Position numbers and translations under genes: made by a program. Below are positions 62,129-64,000 of a stretch of DNA of 64,000 nt, in pieces. Origin of the DNA: Novipirellula sp052161655 (GTDB lineage Bacteria; Planctomycetota; Planctomycetia; Pirellulales; Pirellulaceae); the NCBI RefSeq assembly GCF_052161655.1, contig NZ_CP197418.1:3410001-3474000 (forward strand), given 5' to 3'. A model generated the notes under the pieces. The model was not told the origin of the DNA, made no database searches, and was given only the letters and a program-made list of their open reading frames with translations. Position 1 is the first letter of the stretch. The number at the start of each line of letters is the position of its first letter.

Positions 62129-63181
62129 TTAGTTCGAGTTTGGCGCGGTGATGCGACCGCCGCGGAATGCATCGGCCATCGCCATCGGCACCTTGGCCTC
62201 AGCCAAAACCACCTGCGAACGGTTTTCGGCCACTTTCGCTTTCATTTGTTGTTCTTCGGCAATCGCCTCGGCACGCCGACTCTCGGCCTGGGCCCGTGCC
62301 ACGCGAGTGTCCGCTTCGGCTTGATCGCTTTGCAATCGTGCGCCGATGTTTTCGCCAACATCGATGTCCGCAATATCGATCGAAACAATCTCGAAAGCGG
62401 TTTGAGCATCGAGACCACGCGACAACACCACGCGAGTGATCATATCGGGATTCTCGAGCACTTTGAAATGGTCGGTCGTGGAACCAATCGAGCTAATGAT
62501 GGCCTCGCCAACACGCGCGATCACAGTATCTTCGGTCGCACCGCCGATCAATTGTTCAATATTGGTTCGCACCGTTACACGGGCTCGCACACGAAGTTCG
62601 ATTCCGTTCTTCGTGATCGCGCTTAGCGTGGTTTTCCCGGTTCGACTTGGGTCGGGGCAATCGATCACTTTGGGATAGACACTCGTCTGAACCGCGTCCA
62701 AAACATCACGTCCGGCCAAATCGATCGCAGCGGCCTGGTCAAAATCCAACGGAATCTCGGCACGATGAGCGGCGATGATCGCGTGAATGACATTCATCAC
62801 GTTCCCGCCCGCCAAATAGTGGGCTTCCAAGCGACGAGTGCTGATGCCGTCGCGACGGGCAATGCTCAGCCCCGCTTGAGCTGACATGACTTTGGCTTGC
62901 ACGATGACGTTCGGATTGACCTTCGTGAAGTGCATCCGAATCAAGCTCATCAAGCTGACGTCGGCGACCGACATGTACGCTTGGAACCAGAGCTTTCCGT
63001 AGCGAATGAAGAAAAAGCCCAGGATTGCGACCAGGAACAGCACGAATAGAGCGATCGCCAACCAAACCACGTTCATGGGCTTTTGCCCGAGCAATTGCCA
63101 ACTTGCCAGCGGTAATCCCAATCCAGTGGGGACAGATTCGGCGACAGCGGAAAGGACGGGCGACAGCATCATGACGCTCAC
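62129..63181 (-). CDS. floA: Flotillin-like protein FloA
   Basis: 350 residues. One transmembrane helix near 37-60 (NVVWLAIALFVLFLVAILG), then the PHB/SPFH-like region (LIRMHFTKVNPNVIVQAKVM, RRLEAHYLAGGNVMNVIHA, NGIELRVRARVTVRTNIEQL) and a C-terminal coiled coil rich in Ala/Glu/Arg (RAQAESRRAEAIAEEQQMKA). Members organise membrane microdomains in bacteria. Length and order match the YqfA/FloA family. The ATG start at 63181 precedes a short periplasmic or amphipathic stretch. It leads the hydrolase-moaD-moaE-desulfurase cluster, though functional linkage is unclear. Confidence 0.94.
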   Translation of the reverse strand: MSVMMLSPVLSAVAESVPTGLGLPLASWQLLGQKPMNVVWLAIALFVLFLVAILGFFFIRYGKLWFQAYMSVADVSLMSLIRMHFTKVNPNVIVQAKVMSAQAGLSIARRDGISTRRLEAHYLAGGNVMNVIHAIIAAHRAEIPLDFDQAAAIDLAGRDVLDAVQTSVYPKVIDCPDPSRTGKTTLSAITKNGIELRVRARVTVRTNIEQLIGGATEDTVIARVGEAIISSIGSTTDHFKVLENPDMITRVVLSRGLDAQTAFEIVSIDIADIDVGENIGARLQSDQAEADTRVARAQAESRRAEAIAEEQQMKAKVAENRSQVVLAEAKVPMAMADAFRGGRITAPNSN

Positions 63182-63333
63182 AACATGGGGAGGGAGAGAC
63201 GAATAACTAGCAGTACGAGTCTGATTGTCCCTTGATCATAAGGCGTCCCACGTCCTATGCAAGTAATGGGAGCGCCGAGTGCAGTCGTTTCGGGGAAAAG
63301 CTTGCTGAATCACGGCCCATTCGCCCCACAATG

Positions 63334-64000
63334 TCAACCTTCGGCCATCAACGACGCCAACGTTTTGCCGGTCACCGCATCTCGCTGTTTCTGCATTGTT
63401 TCCGACAACGCCACCCAGGCTCGATGACGGCTAACCGACCGGGATTGGTGGGCGAGCGTCAAGATGTCTTTAATTTCGATTTTGTCGGCCGGTCGCGACA
63501 ACGTCAACGAATCATCCTCGTCGTCGTCGTTGCCTTGTGTGACACGCCGGAGCAATTTTGCATCGACGAGTCGTTCTGCCATCTCACGAGCGTGGTTTCC
63601 ATTCAAGCCGAGTCGCGTCGAGAGCTGTTGGAAATCGAGAGTCTTTCCCAGTCGAAATGCTTCGGCGACTTCCACCATGATTGGCAACATCCAATCGGGG
63701 TCTCCATGCAATGTGATTTCATCATCAGCATCGATCCACCTAGCCGAACGTCGACCTCGCATCATCTGTAGCGTTCGTGTCAGAATCAAACCGAACAAGA
63801 AAATCAGCCAGGTCACGTAGATCCAAAACAAGAACAACGGGATCAACCCCAGTGATGCGTACAACGCGGCATAGGGCAGTGCCGTGGCAACATAAAATTG
63901 AAATCCCGTTTTGGCCGCCTGCCACAACAAAGCCCCCACAAACGAACCGATTGCTGCCGCTCGAACGGACACATGCGTGTTGGGCATCAACGCGTACAAC
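63334..64000 (-). CDS. YihY/BrkB-family membrane protein, 5' end missing
   Basis: C-terminal 221 codons; the frame stays open at the window edge. Two to three membrane helices remain (about 14-60 and 57-78 in this fragment; SFVGALLWQAAKTGFQFYVA, LIPLFLFWIYVTWLIFLFG), the typical end of the YihY/BrkB membrane core. A cytoplasmic tail of about 140 residues follows, with an HTH-like segment (QLSTRLGLNGNHAREMAERL) and an acidic run (GNDDDEDDS). Members are sometimes labelled ribonuclease BN, but the family is a membrane protein of unclear role. Confidence 0.85.
   Translation of the reverse strand, partial: LYALMPNTHVSVRAAAIGSFVGALLWQAAKTGFQFYVATALPYAALYASLGLIPLFLFWIYVTWLIFLFGLILTRTLQMMRGRRSARWIDADDEITLHGDPDWMLPIMVEVAEAFRLGKTLDFQQLSTRLGLNGNHAREMAERLVDAKLLRRVTQGNDDDEDDSLTLSRPADKIEIKDILTLAHQSRSVSRHRAWVALSETMQKQRDAVTGKTLASLMAEG

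Overview
The window looks like a chromosomal segment of a planctomycete, most likely a Rhodopirellula-like member of the Pirellulaceae. Pointers are a DUF1559 prepilin-like secreted protein with the HX9DG C-terminal motif, a 1274-residue propeller/HEAT/c-type cytochrome protein of the planctomycete TIGR02603/TIGR02604 type, a flotillin-like FloA, frequent GTG and TTG starts, and intergenic regions full of palindromic repeats. No CRISPR array, transposase, integrase or prophage gene was seen, and no intact insertion sequence.

Layout. 0-8 kb: end of a large secreted PKD/calcium-binding-repeat protein, a heparin-lyase-like secreted protein, small membrane or secreted proteins, two copies of a ~270 bp intergenic repeat, a DUF1559 protein and a 55-aa lipoprotein. 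8-15 kb: astB, an ECF sigma factor next to a membrane-tethered anti-sigma-like/VWA protein, and a secreted agmatine-deiminase-like enzyme. 15-24 kb: the cytochrome protein, tsaB, two tandem metallophosphoesterases and an M14 carboxypeptidase. 24-30 kb: response regulator, histidine kinase, VWA protein and ftsH, all on the minus strand. 30-39 kb: dxr-rseP, a THUMP-like methyltransferase, rplY-pth, rpsF-ssb-rplI and tRNA-Leu(UAG). 39-48 kb: ppdK, hom, an ABC ATPase coupled to an ABC permease/CPBP protease fusion, and hemC. 48-59 kb: a Ser/Thr kinase fused to a degenerate Hsp70, several Gly/His/Tyr-rich secreted proteins, and a gyrA-gyrB type topoisomerase pair. 59-64 kb: a tight minus-strand cluster floA - alpha/beta hydrolase - moaD - moaE - cysteine-desulfurase-like gene, with a partial BrkB/YihY gene at the edge.

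The housekeeping genes are ordinary. The unusual content is of two kinds. First, multidomain fusions: kinase-Hsp70 with eroded nucleotide motifs, ABC permease-CPBP protease, and anti-sigma-like/VWA. Second, a rich set of intergenic palindromes. One family exists as a plain palindrome (21659-21787), as the same palindrome carrying a ~142 bp insert with inverted ends (23303-23551), and as an inverted copy running right up to a start codon (33874-34033). Many palindromes lie between convergent genes and may act as two-way terminators.

All functional calls come from reading motifs and context; no database search was possible. Residue positions are approximate unless a codon position is given.
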